64,000 bases of DNA from Gillisia limnaea DSM 15749 (GCF_000243235.1 NZ_JH594606.1:2600572-2664571), one strand, 5' to 3'; numbered from the stretch's first letter, positions 47,207 to 55,968 are shown. The notes: generated by a model from the sequence alone, not told the origin. Translations and numbers: made by a program.

Positions 47207-49306
47207 ATGACAAAATCTAGACTTTTTGCCCTTTTAGCGCTGTTGCTCATTACCTTCACTAATTCTATAGCTCAAGTTCAATCTAGCAGTGAAATGGAAG
47301 TTCACTTAGAACTACTCAATCCTTCTTCCGAAATTAATAATGGAGCCGCAAAGGTTTCGATAGAAGGAGGTCTAGCTCCATATCAATACAAATGGAGTAA
47401 TACAAACACTCCTTTAATTGCGGCAGAATCGGTTGGTTTGATTGAGGGAATGGAGCATTCCGTAATTATAAGCGATGCCAGCGGGAACACGGTTTCCAAG
47501 GCATTTACCATCCCTGCCAAATCAATAACCGAAATTTTCAATAGTAAAGTACAGCCGGCGGTAGATGTGCTGGGAGCCGTCCTTTTTTGGGATGCTTTTG
47601 CTACCCTCGGAATATATGACCCGGTAGTGTACACGTCTCATAAAAATATTCCTCTTCCACCACGCGATGCAAGTATCGATAGGGAATACCAAGTAAAAAA
47701 ATGGTTGGTTTCGGAAGGAAGCCAGGTAAAAATAGGTGAGGAAATTGCATTGCTGGAAAGCAATCGAAACATAGAATTATCCATTTATGCTCCAGCTGAA
47801 GGTACTTTAGAACACGTGACGAAAGAAGGAGCTGTAATTTCCAGAATGCCTGAAACCGGTTCTTTCAACGCCCCGCTACTGGCGATAATCAATTTTCAAA
47901 CTCCCCAACCTCTTTTACATCCCAATGGCGATATAAAAACCAATACCATTCCTTTCATTGTTGTTTGGCTTATTTTGGGAAGTATTTTCTTTACCCTGCG
48001 CTTAAAGTTTGTGAACATTCGCGGCTTTCGCCATTCTTTAGATTTGGCAAGAGGGAAGTATGACGATCCAGATGCTCCCGGTACGATAACGCATTTTCAA
48101 GCAATGACCACCGCGGTATCGGCCACAGTAGGATTGGGGAATATTGCAGGGGTAGCTGTGGCAATTTCTCTGGGAGGTGCAGGAGCGACTTTCTGGATGT
48201 TTTTAGCTGGGTTTTTCGGAATGTCTTTAAAGTTTGCCGAATGTACTTTGGGAGTGAAATATCGATTTATTGATGACGAAGGCCGCATATTTGGTGGACC
48301 TATGAATTATTTGCGCTATGGTCTCGAAAAGCGAAACCTTAAGCGTTTGGGGAAATTCTTGGCCATTCTTTTTGCAGTTCTTGGGGTTGGAGCCTCATTT
48401 GGCGGAGGTAATATGTTACAGTCTAATCAGGCATTTAAAATAGTATCAGAACAAATCCCCTTTTTACAAGGCCAGGGATTCTGGTTCGGAATTGGTTTTG
48501 CCCTGCTGGTAGGCGCAGTGATTATTGGCGGAATTAAAAGTATTGCCAAAGTGACTGCAAAAGTAGTTCCTGTTATGGCCATTTTATACGTGTTAGGTTG
48601 TTTAGTGGTGATAGGATATCATATCGAATATCTTGGTGGCGCTTTTCTAGCAATTGTCGATGGTGCTTTTTCTGCCCAAGCTTTAAAAGGTGGATTTATT
48701 GGGGTGCTGATCATAGGTTTGCAACGCGCCGCTTTTTCTAGTGAGGCGGGAGTAGGCTCGGCAGCAATTGCACACAGTGCCTCCAAAACTAATAATCCAA
48801 TTGCAGATGGTTTTACTTCTTTGGTTGAGCCCTTTATCGATACTATGCTGGTTTGTACCATGACAGCTCTGGTTTTGATATTTACGGGCATGCACATAAC
48901 CAGCAGCGGACTAGGCGGAGTAGAACTTACCGCTGATGCCTTTGGAAGTGTAGTTTCTTGGTTCCCCTCAGTTTTAGCGGTCGCTGTATTTTTATTTGCC
49001 TTTTCCACTATGGTTTCCTGGTCATATTATGGAATGCGCTCTTGGACCTTTCTCTTTGGAAGAAGTAAAAAAGTGGAACTGGTCTATAAAATTATGTATT
49101 TAGGTTTTGTAGTATTAGGCGCTTCGGTAAGTTTAGGAGCCGTTTTAAGTTTCGCCGATATGATGATTCTGGCAATGTCTTTTCCAAATATAATAGGATT
49201 ATATATTATGGCTCCTGAAATAAACGCAGATATGAAAATTTACTGGCAGAAATTAAAAGACGGAAAATTGTATATCAATCCAAAATTCATCAAAGCTGAA
49301 GATTAA
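47207..49306 (+). CDS. AGCS-family Na+/alanine symporter with exported SprB-like and lipoyl-like N-terminal domains
   Basis: The 699-residue protein is composite. A signal peptide (1-22) is followed by an Ig-like segment (about 30-100; GLAPYQYKWSNTN, ISDASGNTVSK) that resembles a SprB repeat. Next comes a loose hydrophobic patch (about 118-135), then a biotinyl/lipoyl-like barrel (about 160-225; KKWLVSEGSQVKIGEEIALLES). The permease core from about 245 to 680 has the AGCS motif SATVGLGNIAGVAVAI and FSTMVSWSYYG. AGCS carriers move alanine, glycine or glutamine with Na+. No conserved Lys for lipoylation is obvious, so the barrel may act as a structural domain. The plain AGCS family lacks these domains. 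Confidence 0.85.
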   Translation: MTKSRLFALLALLLITFTNSIAQVQSSSEMEVHLELLNPSSEINNGAAKVSIEGGLAPYQYKWSNTNTPLIAAESVGLIEGMEHSVIISDASGNTVSKAFTIPAKSITEIFNSKVQPAVDVLGAVLFWDAFATLGIYDPVVYTSHKNIPLPPRDASIDREYQVKKWLVSEGSQVKIGEEIALLESNRNIELSIYAPAEGTLEHVTKEGAVISRMPETGSFNAPLLAIINFQTPQPLLHPNGDIKTNTIPFIVVWLILGSIFFTLRLKFVNIRGFRHSLDLARGKYDDPDAPGTITHFQAMTTAVSATVGLGNIAGVAVAISLGGAGATFWMFLAGFFGMSLKFAECTLGVKYRFIDDEGRIFGGPMNYLRYGLEKRNLKRLGKFLAILFAVLGVGASFGGGNMLQSNQAFKIVSEQIPFLQGQGFWFGIGFALLVGAVIIGGIKSIAKVTAKVVPVMAILYVLGCLVVIGYHIEYLGGAFLAIVDGAFSAQALKGGFIGVLIIGLQRAAFSSEAGVGSAAIAHSASKTNNPIADGFTSLVEPFIDTMLVCTMTALVLIFTGMHITSSGLGGVELTADAFGSVVSWFPSVLAVAVFLFAFSTMVSWSYYGMRSWTFLFGRSKKVELVYKIMYLGFVVLGASVSLGAVLSFADMMILAMSFPNIIGLYIMAPEINADMKIYWQKLKDGKLYINPKFIKAED

Positions 49307-49617
49307 TTTATCTCAAAATATAAATCTAGGGTTGAGGGAGAAATTCTAAATTTTGATTTTTCGGTTTGAACGGTAAACCCGTTGAGTAATATTTCGAAAA
49401 ATGCATTATTCAAGCCTTTTCTTTGGAATTCATAGCACAGCACTCCTAAGACCCCTAAATGATTTTTTATTAACCCTTTTAAAATTAAAGAAGTTTCATA
49501 ACCTAATTCTTCATTGCTGAAAGTGACAATAGGTGCTAACCCGCTTAAGTTATTCAGTTTAATGGCCTGGACCTGAAGAATTTTATTGACAGGCCTTTCT
49601 TTAGAAATAGGAGCAAA
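49303..49617 (-). pseudogene. Headless reading frame, remnant of an unknown gene
   Basis: On the minus strand 104 codons run without a stop from 49617 to the TAA at 49303-49305, but there is no suitable start; a TAG lies just upstream of the open stretch. The product (…LSGLAPIVTFSNEELGYETS… ending LDLYFEIN) looks protein-like but I do not recognise it. Its 5' part seems to have been removed at the junction with the transposase remnant. Its stop overlaps the symporter's stop on the opposite strand. Confidence 0.5.
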
Positions 49618-49634
49618 CGACTAAAAAAAACACA

Positions 49635-49893
49635 ACCCCTTTCTTAACAAGTCAATAAAAGAGGTTGACCAAACAATAAAGGTACTTCTGAAAACAGAAG
49701 AATTTCCTGGACAGAACAAGATCCTTACCTCTATTCCAGGTGTGGGAGACCAAGTGGCCATCAATACCATCGTAGCACCAAATGGCTTTAAAAGTTTAAA
49801 AATGTAGGAAAATTTGCCTGCCACGGTGGTGCAATGCCTTTTTCTGTCCAATCGTGCACAAGCCAAATGTCTAAAACAGAGTCTTGTACAGGG
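49635..49893 (+). pseudogene. Remnant of an IS110-family transposase (C-terminal part, frameshifted)
   Basis: Translation gives a helical segment (EVDQTIKVLLKTEE), then ILTSIPGVGDQVAIN, the helix-hairpin-helix-like motif at the start of the IS116/IS110/IS902 domain. After a frameshift near 49800 it continues as VGKFACHGGAMPFSVQSCTSQ, matching the (Q/K)FACxxGxAPFxxxSGTS stretch of that family. The N-terminal DEDD nuclease domain is missing. This is decayed and inactive. Confidence 0.7.
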
Positions 49894-49910
49894 AATTCAT
49901 CTAGTAAATC

Positions 49911-50010
49911 TCAATACATGAGATTAAGAATATCATTTTCTGATAGATCATCATCGAGCCAAACCCCGATATCTTCAACTTTTAATACTACAGGACGTCT
50001 AAATTTTTTA
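49911..50010 (-). pseudogene. Possible tail of a SRAP (YedK/HMCES-type) peptidase gene
   Basis: On the minus strand a ~31-codon stretch reads RRPVVLKVEDIGVWLDDDL then SENDILNLMY and a stop. It resembles the RMPVIL-x4-5-WLD block near the C-terminus of SOS-response-associated peptidases, which crosslink to abasic sites. The rest of the gene is not found upstream. The match is from memory of the family pattern and is short, so it is tentative. Confidence 0.35.
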
Positions 50011-50016
50011 TTTTAA

Positions 50017-50268
50017 TGGTTAACTGTAACGGCGGGTACCTCTGTCATTTTTATACATAACTGTTTAGAATTATGTAGCCTTTACTCTGGGCGAGTTAAC
50101 CAGGTCAATTTGTAATTTCCTAAAATAATTCCGAATCATTTAGTATTATATCCTTAAACACTTCTTAAATTATATAAATTAAGAAATGTTTTAACGTATC
50201 ACTAACTTTTTAAAAGATTAATTTCTTTATTTTTAGAAATATTGATGTACCTCCCTAAAATATTGTTT
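50017..50268 (+). other. Intergenic region upstream of the molybdenum hydroxylase operon
   Basis: AT-rich DNA with a weak inverted repeat CTTAAATTATATAAATTAAG near 50164. No clear TAnnTTTG box was found. It should hold the promoter of the following operon. Confidence 0.35.
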
Positions 50269-51069
50269 ATGAAAGATATAGATAAGTGGAATGAAGCTGT
50301 CGATTCAGACAATTTGAGTGATGACGAGAATATGATTCTCGATGCTATGGGTCTAAATGAAAGTTCGAGAAGGAAATTCTTAAAACAGGTTTCCGCAGCA
50401 AGCTTGAGCATTTATGCTTCTTCTTTTTTTACTTCAGAAATATTTGCCAGCACTATGAAAGATTTGCCAGAAAATACAATAGCCCTTTTAAATGAGGTTA
50501 AAGTGAATCTCCGGGTGAATGATATGGTAAAGCCATTAACATTAGATTCCCGGACTTCTTTGCTTGATGCGCTTAGAGAAAGACTTGCCCTAACCGGAAC
50601 CAAAAAAGGTTGCGACCATGGACAATGTGGAGCTTGCACAGTTATAATAGACGGCAAACGTAATCTCTCCTGTTTAACCCTAGCAGCTACTTGTGAAGGA
50701 AAAGAGATTACAACAGTTGAGGGCTTAGCCAAGAACGGTGAAATGCATCCTATGCAACAAGCTTTTTTAAAACACGATGGGTTTCAATGCGGATATTGTA
50801 CTCCAGGACAAATATGTTCTTCTTTAGCACTATTAGAAGAAGCTAAGAATGGAGAAGCGAGTTATGTGACAGAGGATTTCAAAAAAATTAAATCTGGTTT
50901 AACACTTTCCGAAGAAGAAATTAGAGAACGAATGTCGGGAAATATTTGTCGATGCGGCGCTTACAATAATATTGTACAGGCCTTTAAAGAAGTGCATACC
51001 GGAGATGATGAAATGCCAACCTGGGAATTCGCTACACAAGAACAAATGGATAAGGCTAAGAATGCTTAG
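50269..51069 (+). CDS. Tat-exported [2Fe-2S] subunit of a PaoABC-like molybdenum hydroxylase
   Basis: From the ATG at 50269 (266 residues) there is a twin-arginine signal SSRRKFLKQVSAA (Arg34, Arg35) after an unusually long acidic n-region. The plant-type ferredoxin domain then has Cys115, Cys120, Cys123 and Cys135, and the second cluster domain has Cys174, Cys177, Cys227 and Cys229. This is the small electron-transfer subunit of xanthine-oxidase-family enzymes. The Tat signal on this subunit, as in E. coli PaoA, would carry the whole folded complex to the periplasm. The frame can be read from 50245, which is less likely. Confidence 0.92.
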   Translation: MKDIDKWNEAVDSDNLSDDENMILDAMGLNESSRRKFLKQVSAASLSIYASSFFTSEIFASTMKDLPENTIALLNEVKVNLRVNDMVKPLTLDSRTSLLDALRERLALTGTKKGCDHGQCGACTVIIDGKRNLSCLTLAATCEGKEITTVEGLAKNGEMHPMQQAFLKHDGFQCGYCTPGQICSSLALLEEAKNGEASYVTEDFKKIKSGLTLSEEEIRERMSGNICRCGAYNNIVQAFKEVHTGDDEMPTWEFATQEQMDKAKNA

Positions 51070-51126
51070 AGGAGCTTAGGTTTTTCTAATTTGAAATACT
51101 ATAAAATATTTTAAAATTCAACGAAA

Positions 51127-52113
51127 ATGAGACCATTCAAATATACAGGTGCACAAAATAAAGATCAAGCGCTTCAGGCCTTTACAGCAACATCTCATTA
51201 TCTCGGAGGTGGGACGAACCTGGTAGATTTAATGAAAGAAGATGTGGAGCGGCCAGACCAGCTTATCGATGTTAATAAACTCGATTACAAAAAAATAACT
51301 TCAAATGAAAACGGCGGATTAACACTTGGCGCAATGCTTAGTAATTCTGATACTGCCAATCATCCTGAAGTTAGAACCAAATACCCTTTACTTTCTATGG
51401 CCATGCTTTCTGCTGCTTCGGCACAGATCAGGAATATGGCGAGCAATGGAGGTAATTTATTGCAACGTACCCGGTGTCCTTATTTCTTTGAAGTTTCGAT
51501 GCCCTGCAATAAGAGAGAACCAGGTTCCGGATGCGGAGCGCTGAAAGGGATGAATGCTTTACACGCCATTTTTGGATATAGCGATAGTTGTATCGCTACA
51601 AATCCTTCAGATATGTGCGTGGCGCTGGCTGCCATTGGAGCAACTGTTGAGGTTCAGCAACCGGATGGATCTTCCAGAATGATTGAATTTACAGATTTTC
51701 ACCGACTGCCGGGAGATCAGCCTGAAAAAGATACTACTCTTATGCAAGGTGAATTGATCACGGCGATTCATTTACCAAAACCAGAATTTTCAGATCATTA
51801 TTATTATTTAAAGATTCGCGAACGTTCCAGTTATGCTTTTGCATTGGTATCTGTTGCAGCCGGATTACAGGTGAATAGCGGAGTGATATCAAAAGCGGGA
51901 TTGGCAATGGGAAGTGTTGCCCATAAACCCTGGAAACTTTCTAAAGCTGAAGAATTCCTTACAGGGAAAAAACCAACTACGGAAAATTTTGAGGCGGCTG
52001 CAGCTTTGGAGATGAAAGATGCGAAACCATTTGAAGGAAATAAATATAAAGTAGAAATGGGGAAAAACGCTATAGTTAGAGCGCTTACCCAGGCATATGA
52101 AAGAGAAGTATAG
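51127..52113 (+). CDS. FAD-binding subunit of the PaoABC-like oxidoreductase
   Basis: The 328-residue protein has the FAD-binding YLGGGTNLVDLMK loop (25-37) and the second NGGNLLQRTRCPYF motif. Extra cysteines Cys117, Cys127, Cys136 and Cys155 lie in the insertion where E. coli PaoB binds a [4Fe-4S] cluster, which separates this branch from ordinary xanthine dehydrogenase medium subunits. No signal peptide, consistent with hitchhiker export by the Tat-bearing small subunit. Confidence 0.9.
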   Translation: MRPFKYTGAQNKDQALQAFTATSHYLGGGTNLVDLMKEDVERPDQLIDVNKLDYKKITSNENGGLTLGAMLSNSDTANHPEVRTKYPLLSMAMLSAASAQIRNMASNGGNLLQRTRCPYFFEVSMPCNKREPGSGCGALKGMNALHAIFGYSDSCIATNPSDMCVALAAIGATVEVQQPDGSSRMIEFTDFHRLPGDQPEKDTTLMQGELITAIHLPKPEFSDHYYYLKIRERSSYAFALVSVAAGLQVNSGVISKAGLAMGSVAHKPWKLSKAEEFLTGKKPTTENFEAAAALEMKDAKPFEGNKYKVEMGKNAIVRALTQAYEREV

Positions 52114-52135
52114 GCCAATCTCAAAAATTAAAATT

Positions 52136-54316
52136 ATGACGAAGACAATAAATGCATCTGGAGTTGGAAATCCTATAAATAGAGTGGAAGGTCATCTTAA
52201 GGTGATGGGAATGGCTAAATATGCTTCAGAATTTCCGGTGGAAAATAAGGTATATGGCCAGGGGATAAACAGTACGATCGCCAAAGGAGAGATCATCTCT
52301 ATAGATACTTCTGAAGCTGAAAAACTCAAAGGAGTTTTAAAAGTGATCACTTATAAGAATGCCACAAAACTCAAGACCTTTGATGAAGAAATGCCAGAAC
52401 TTGCAACAGATAGTATCGCTCCGGTATTGCAAAGTAATAAAGTGCATTACTATGGAGAGTATGTTGGTCTTGTGGTAGCAGAAACTTTTGAACAGGCGCA
52501 ATATGCAGCTAGTTTAGTGAAATTTGAATATAAAAAGGATCCTTCCGCAGTTATCGACTTTGAGAAGTCGAAATCTAAAGCCTATACTCCAAATAATGAT
52601 TCAAATTATTCAAGGGGAAATATGGAGCAAGGGCTTTCTGAAGCTGATATGGTGGTGGAACAAACCTACAATACACCAATTGAGCATCATCACCCAATGG
52701 AATTGCATGCCGTTATCGCTTCCTGGGATAATGGAAAAGTAACTGCATATTCGAGTCAGCAAATTGTGGAAGATGCAATAGTAGCTATCTCAGGAACATT
52801 CCAGATTCCAAAGAAAGATGTGCGTGTAATTTCTGCTTTTGTAGGTGGTGGATTTGGTTCAAAACTAAACCTGGATCGCCATGTGATTATGGCGGTAATG
52901 GCATCTAAAATGGTGGCAAGACCCGTGCAGGTTACTGTAACGAGAACCCAAATGTTTACCAATACGAACATGCGTCAACAGAACGAGCAAAAAATGCGCA
53001 TTGGTTCCAAAAAAGATGGTACGCTCACAGCGCTTTCTCACGAAACGCTTTCTCATACTTCTACTACTCAGGAATATCAGGAGCCTTGCGGGATGGTTTC
53101 TAAGATGTTATATAAAGTAGCTAATAACGAAGTTACCTATAAGTTGATCCCGATGAATATTCAAACTCCTTTTGCCATGAGAGCACCTGGAGAAGCCACG
53201 GGTAGTTTTGCATTAGAATCTGCTATGGATGAAATGGCCTGGAAGTTGAAAATGGATCCTATTGATTTCCGTATTAAGAATGACACCCAAACCGATCTTC
53301 ATGAAGAAAGACCATTTTCGTCCAGACTTTTGGTAGAGTGTTTAAGAATTGGAGCTGATAAATTTGGTTGGAAAGACCGAAAACCAGAACCTCGCACTAA
53401 CAAAAAAGGCAATTGGCTAATAGGCTATGGTGTAAGTGCCGCTTCCAGAAACTCTCCTTACCAGAAAACGCATGCGAAAGTAATTCTGGAATTGGACGAA
53501 GATAAAGTTTTTGCTACCATTCAAATGGATGCAACCGACATAGGCACTGGTAGTTATACTATTATTGCACAAACCGCTTCAGAATATTTAAAGATCCCTG
53601 TAGAACAGGTAACGGTAGAATTAGGTGATTCCAATTTCCCGATAACTCCTGGTTCCGGAGGTTCCTGGGGTGCAGCTTCCTATTGTAATGGCGCCCGTGC
53701 TGCTTGTGAAAATGCTATAAAAACGCTTAAGAATAATAAAAACATAGCAGAAGATGAAGAAGTTGAGGTAGCAGAACTTCTAAAAAAGAATCAACTTACC
53801 AAATTTAAAGCTGAAGGAATGGCTGAGCCATCTGCAGAATTCAAGAAATACTCGGTCTTCTCATTTGGAGCTAATTTTTGTGAAGTTTGGGTAGATAAAG
53901 ACACAGGAATGTACAGAATTGAAAGAATGGTAAATGTAGGTGCAGCGGGAAAAATATTAAACCCGAAGACTGCTTACGGGCAGATCATAGGAGGTTTAAC
54001 GATGGGTGTAGGGATGGTGATGGCTGAAAAAACCAGGGTAGAACCTAATTTTGGCAATTTCATTACCCGTTCTTTTGCAGATTATCACGTACCCGTAAAT
54101 CTGGATTTGGCCAATATTGATGTGATCTTTCTTCCGGAAGTAGATAAGATCGCCAATAAAATGGGTATTAAAGGAATTGGTGAACTTGGAATAACCAGTG
54201 TAGCTGCTTCAATTACAAATGCCATATTTAATGCAACCGGTAAACGAATGCGAAGCCTTCCTGTCACTCCAGAAAAATTGATAGAGGCTGGTCTTGAAGA
54301 AGGCGTCACAGCTTAA
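52136..54316 (+). CDS. Molybdopterin-binding large subunit of the PaoABC-like oxidoreductase
   Basis: The 726-residue protein (ATG at 52136; the upstream ATG at 52097 overlaps the previous gene) has the N-terminal aldehyde oxidase/xanthine dehydrogenase hammerhead domain. The Moco-binding domains follow, with GGGFGSK, MRAPGEATG and the GSGGSWGAASYCNGARAA motif. The catalytic base is predicted at Glu683 in KGIGELG. Members oxidise aldehydes or N-heterocycles with water as oxygen donor. The PaoC branch favours aromatic aldehydes, but the substrate here is not readable. No XdhC-type or Moco cytidylyltransferase gene is adjacent. Confidence 0.92.
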   Translation: MTKTINASGVGNPINRVEGHLKVMGMAKYASEFPVENKVYGQGINSTIAKGEIISIDTSEAEKLKGVLKVITYKNATKLKTFDEEMPELATDSIAPVLQSNKVHYYGEYVGLVVAETFEQAQYAASLVKFEYKKDPSAVIDFEKSKSKAYTPNNDSNYSRGNMEQGLSEADMVVEQTYNTPIEHHHPMELHAVIASWDNGKVTAYSSQQIVEDAIVAISGTFQIPKKDVRVISAFVGGGFGSKLNLDRHVIMAVMASKMVARPVQVTVTRTQMFTNTNMRQQNEQKMRIGSKKDGTLTALSHETLSHTSTTQEYQEPCGMVSKMLYKVANNEVTYKLIPMNIQTPFAMRAPGEATGSFALESAMDEMAWKLKMDPIDFRIKNDTQTDLHEERPFSSRLLVECLRIGADKFGWKDRKPEPRTNKKGNWLIGYGVSAASRNSPYQKTHAKVILELDEDKVFATIQMDATDIGTGSYTIIAQTASEYLKIPVEQVTVELGDSNFPITPGSGGSWGAASYCNGARAACENAIKTLKNNKNIAEDEEVEVAELLKKNQLTKFKAEGMAEPSAEFKKYSVFSFGANFCEVWVDKDTGMYRIERMVNVGAAGKILNPKTAYGQIIGGLTMGVGMVMAEKTRVEPNFGNFITRSFADYHVPVNLDLANIDVIFLPEVDKIANKMGIKGIGELGITSVAASITNAIFNATGKRMRSLPVTPEKLIEAGLEEGVTA

Positions 54317-54324
54317 TAAAAATT

Positions 54325-54354
54325 AAAAAGCCCGGAATCGATTCCGGGCTTTTT
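54325..54354 (+). terminator. Terminator of the molybdenum hydroxylase operon
   Basis: AAAAGCCCGGAAT / ATTCCGGGCTTTT (arms around a two-base centre at 54339-54340) is a near-perfect palindrome with a T-run; the A-run on the other side makes it bidirectional. Confidence 0.93.
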
Positions 54355-54545
54355 ACGTTTAATCCCGCATCCCGGTAGCTCCTAAAATCGGCATCTCTAT
54401 GTTAAAATTGAAATATTTGCCATTTTGGTACCTAAACCAGAATAGATGCAGCCATTAAAACAGCTTCAGATTCTCAGGCAGCCTAATTATCGGTTTAATT
54501 TAAATATATAAAAATGATGAAAGTAAAAACAGCAAGAGACAATGG

Positions 54546-55004
54546 TTAAAATTTGTAGACCTTTGCGAGGCTTACCTCGTTATCATATTCTGCAGTGATA
54601 AGGCACACCCCTTTTATTTCTTTTATTTTATAGACAATTCCCTTCGCATAATCGTTCCATTGCATATCATCGGTCTGCACAAGATCTCTGGTAAAGGAAG
54701 TGATGTTATAAATAGTTTCAGAAGTAGGCTCAACGATCTTAAATTTATAGCAAACCTCGACCCCGTTACTAAAGGTTTTAAAATATAGGATCCTACCCTG
54801 GTTATAAGTACCGCTCGCTTTAGTGGTCACCGGCATTTTGTAAAAAAGGTAATTCTCCCCGCTTTTTGTTACCCCGGCAGAAAACGGATCTCCATATTCT
54901 TTGATCACATCACTCTTGGACTGTAAAATCTGGGCTTGTGCCCCGGGAATTAAAAACAGCAAGATTATGCCTAAACCTACAATAAATTGAAACTTCGTTT
55001 TCAT
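54546..55004 (-). CDS. Exported protein of unknown function
   Basis: From the ATG at 55004 the protein has 152 residues with a clear signal peptide (MKTKFQFIVGLGIILLFLIP then GAQAQ). The mature part is mainly predicted beta (YLFYKMPVTTK, ILYFKTFSNGVEVCYKFKIV, KGVCLITAEYDNEVS) with two cysteines. I do not recognise a family. It is a stand-alone minus-strand gene, convergent with the oxidoreductase operon. Confidence 0.72.
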   Translation of the reverse strand: MKTKFQFIVGLGIILLFLIPGAQAQILQSKSDVIKEYGDPFSAGVTKSGENYLFYKMPVTTKASGTYNQGRILYFKTFSNGVEVCYKFKIVEPTSETIYNITSFTRDLVQTDDMQWNDYAKGIVYKIKEIKGVCLITAEYDNEVSLAKVYKF

Positions 55005-55352
55005 GATCTTTCGTTTTAAAGGATTATAAGTGGATGTGTTACAGTTCAATATACAAAATTTTTTATAAATCAAGGTTAATGGTAGCGTGCTATAGAAGTC
55101 ATAAATCGATAAAAAATTTCCAGGAAGGGACGAATAAATCAGATATGATCTAGGAAATTAACCATTGTGAGTAGGATGAATCGTTTATGAGAATATTTCT
55201 GGAGACCACCGATCTGCGCGAGATGTTCACGCATTAGAAATTCGCGCAAACTTCGTAATTAATAATCACAACCTAAGGCCAAAATCCCAAAGCTATGCTG
55301 CTTCGCACTAAATAATTTCAGGCTTAAACTATATCTTTATTTTTTCTGAATT
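55005..55352. other. Intergenic region, no recognised gene
   Basis: About 350 bases separate the divergent small exported genes. It holds a locally more GC-rich patch (55205-55260, CTGCGCGAGATG... and GAAATTCGCGCAAAC) that might pair weakly with itself. No ORF or consensus promoter was found. Confidence 0.4.
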
Positions 55353-55490
55353 ATGTTTTCAAAAAAATATTTTATATCGCTAATTTTTGTGTTTTTAACA
55401 CAAATAGTATATACGTTTGATCTTTATAATAATACGGAAAATGCAATTTTTAAAAGTCCTTGGTCTTTTATTTCTCCTGGTTACAAGTAA
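55353..55490 (+). CDS. Possible 45-residue exported or membrane peptide
   Basis: An ATG frame encodes MFSKKYFISLIFVFLTQIVY followed by a short polar stretch ending in a stop at 55488-55490. The N-terminus looks like a signal or membrane anchor. It overlaps the start of the next ORF in another frame, so only one of the two may be real. Confidence 0.25.
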   Translation: MFSKKYFISLIFVFLTQIVYTFDLYNNTENAIFKSPWSFISPGYK

Positions 55491-55680
55491 CCTGGCTTTT
55501 GCAATTTCCATCGATGAAGAGCGCCATTATCAGGAGGATTATTCCAATTCTCTGCATTTCAATGAAGAATTACAGGATCTGGGAGAAAGTAGTCTTATAG
55601 GGCCTTCCGGTCTTCTTGTCCTTGAACCCATTTCTGCATTTACGGTACCAGAGTTGGATTTTTCTTTGGTGAATCCTTAG
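55441..55680 (+). CDS. Small exported protein of unknown function
   Basis: From the ATG at 55441 the frame encodes 79 residues. It has a good signal peptide (MQFLKVLGLLFLLVTSNLAF then A) and an acidic mature part (ISIDEERHYQEDYSNSLHFN…) ending PELDFSLVNP. No family is recognised. There is no cysteine and no membrane segment beyond the signal. Codon use looks ordinary for the region. Confidence 0.45.
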   Translation: MQFLKVLGLLFLLVTSNLAFAISIDEERHYQEDYSNSLHFNEELQDLGESSLIGPSGLLVLEPISAFTVPELDFSLVNP

Positions 55681-55918
55681 TAAATATAATTGATTTTGTT
55701 TTAAAATTTCTGAATTCTCTGAATTTTAATACGTTTACATAGATTTATCACCTTTTAAACACATTCTTTAAAGTATTAATTGACCCACCAATTTTTAATT
55801 TAAATATTTAATAATATTCCCTTTACATTTTAAAGAGAAATAATTGTGATTTTTGAGTTCTTAATGATCATTAAGGAATTTCATATATTCTCAGTTTTTG
55901 TCGATTTAGATGTATGAA
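55681..55918. other. AT-rich intergenic region
   Basis: No ORF, tRNA or repeat is recognised. Several ATTAATTG-type patches occur, which are hard to interpret at this base composition. Confidence 0.4.
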
Positions 55919-55950
55919 CAGGTTGTCCTGGCCAGACAACCTTTTTTTTA
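55919..55950 (+). terminator. Orphan terminator 240 bases past the small exported gene
   Basis: GGTTGTC / GACAACC (55921-55927 with 55935-55941) is followed by eight T residues. It lies just upstream of the phosphate-porin control region, where it would insulate it. The transcript it ends may have a long 3' tail or be a separate small RNA. Confidence 0.85.
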
Positions 55951-55968
55951 CTTAAACATAATTTGTGC

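Noticed and set aside
49834-50016. 60-codon plus-strand ORF
   Set aside because: It joins the end of the IS110 remnant to antisense of the possible SRAP tail; its composition (Ser-rich) is an accident of the reading frame.
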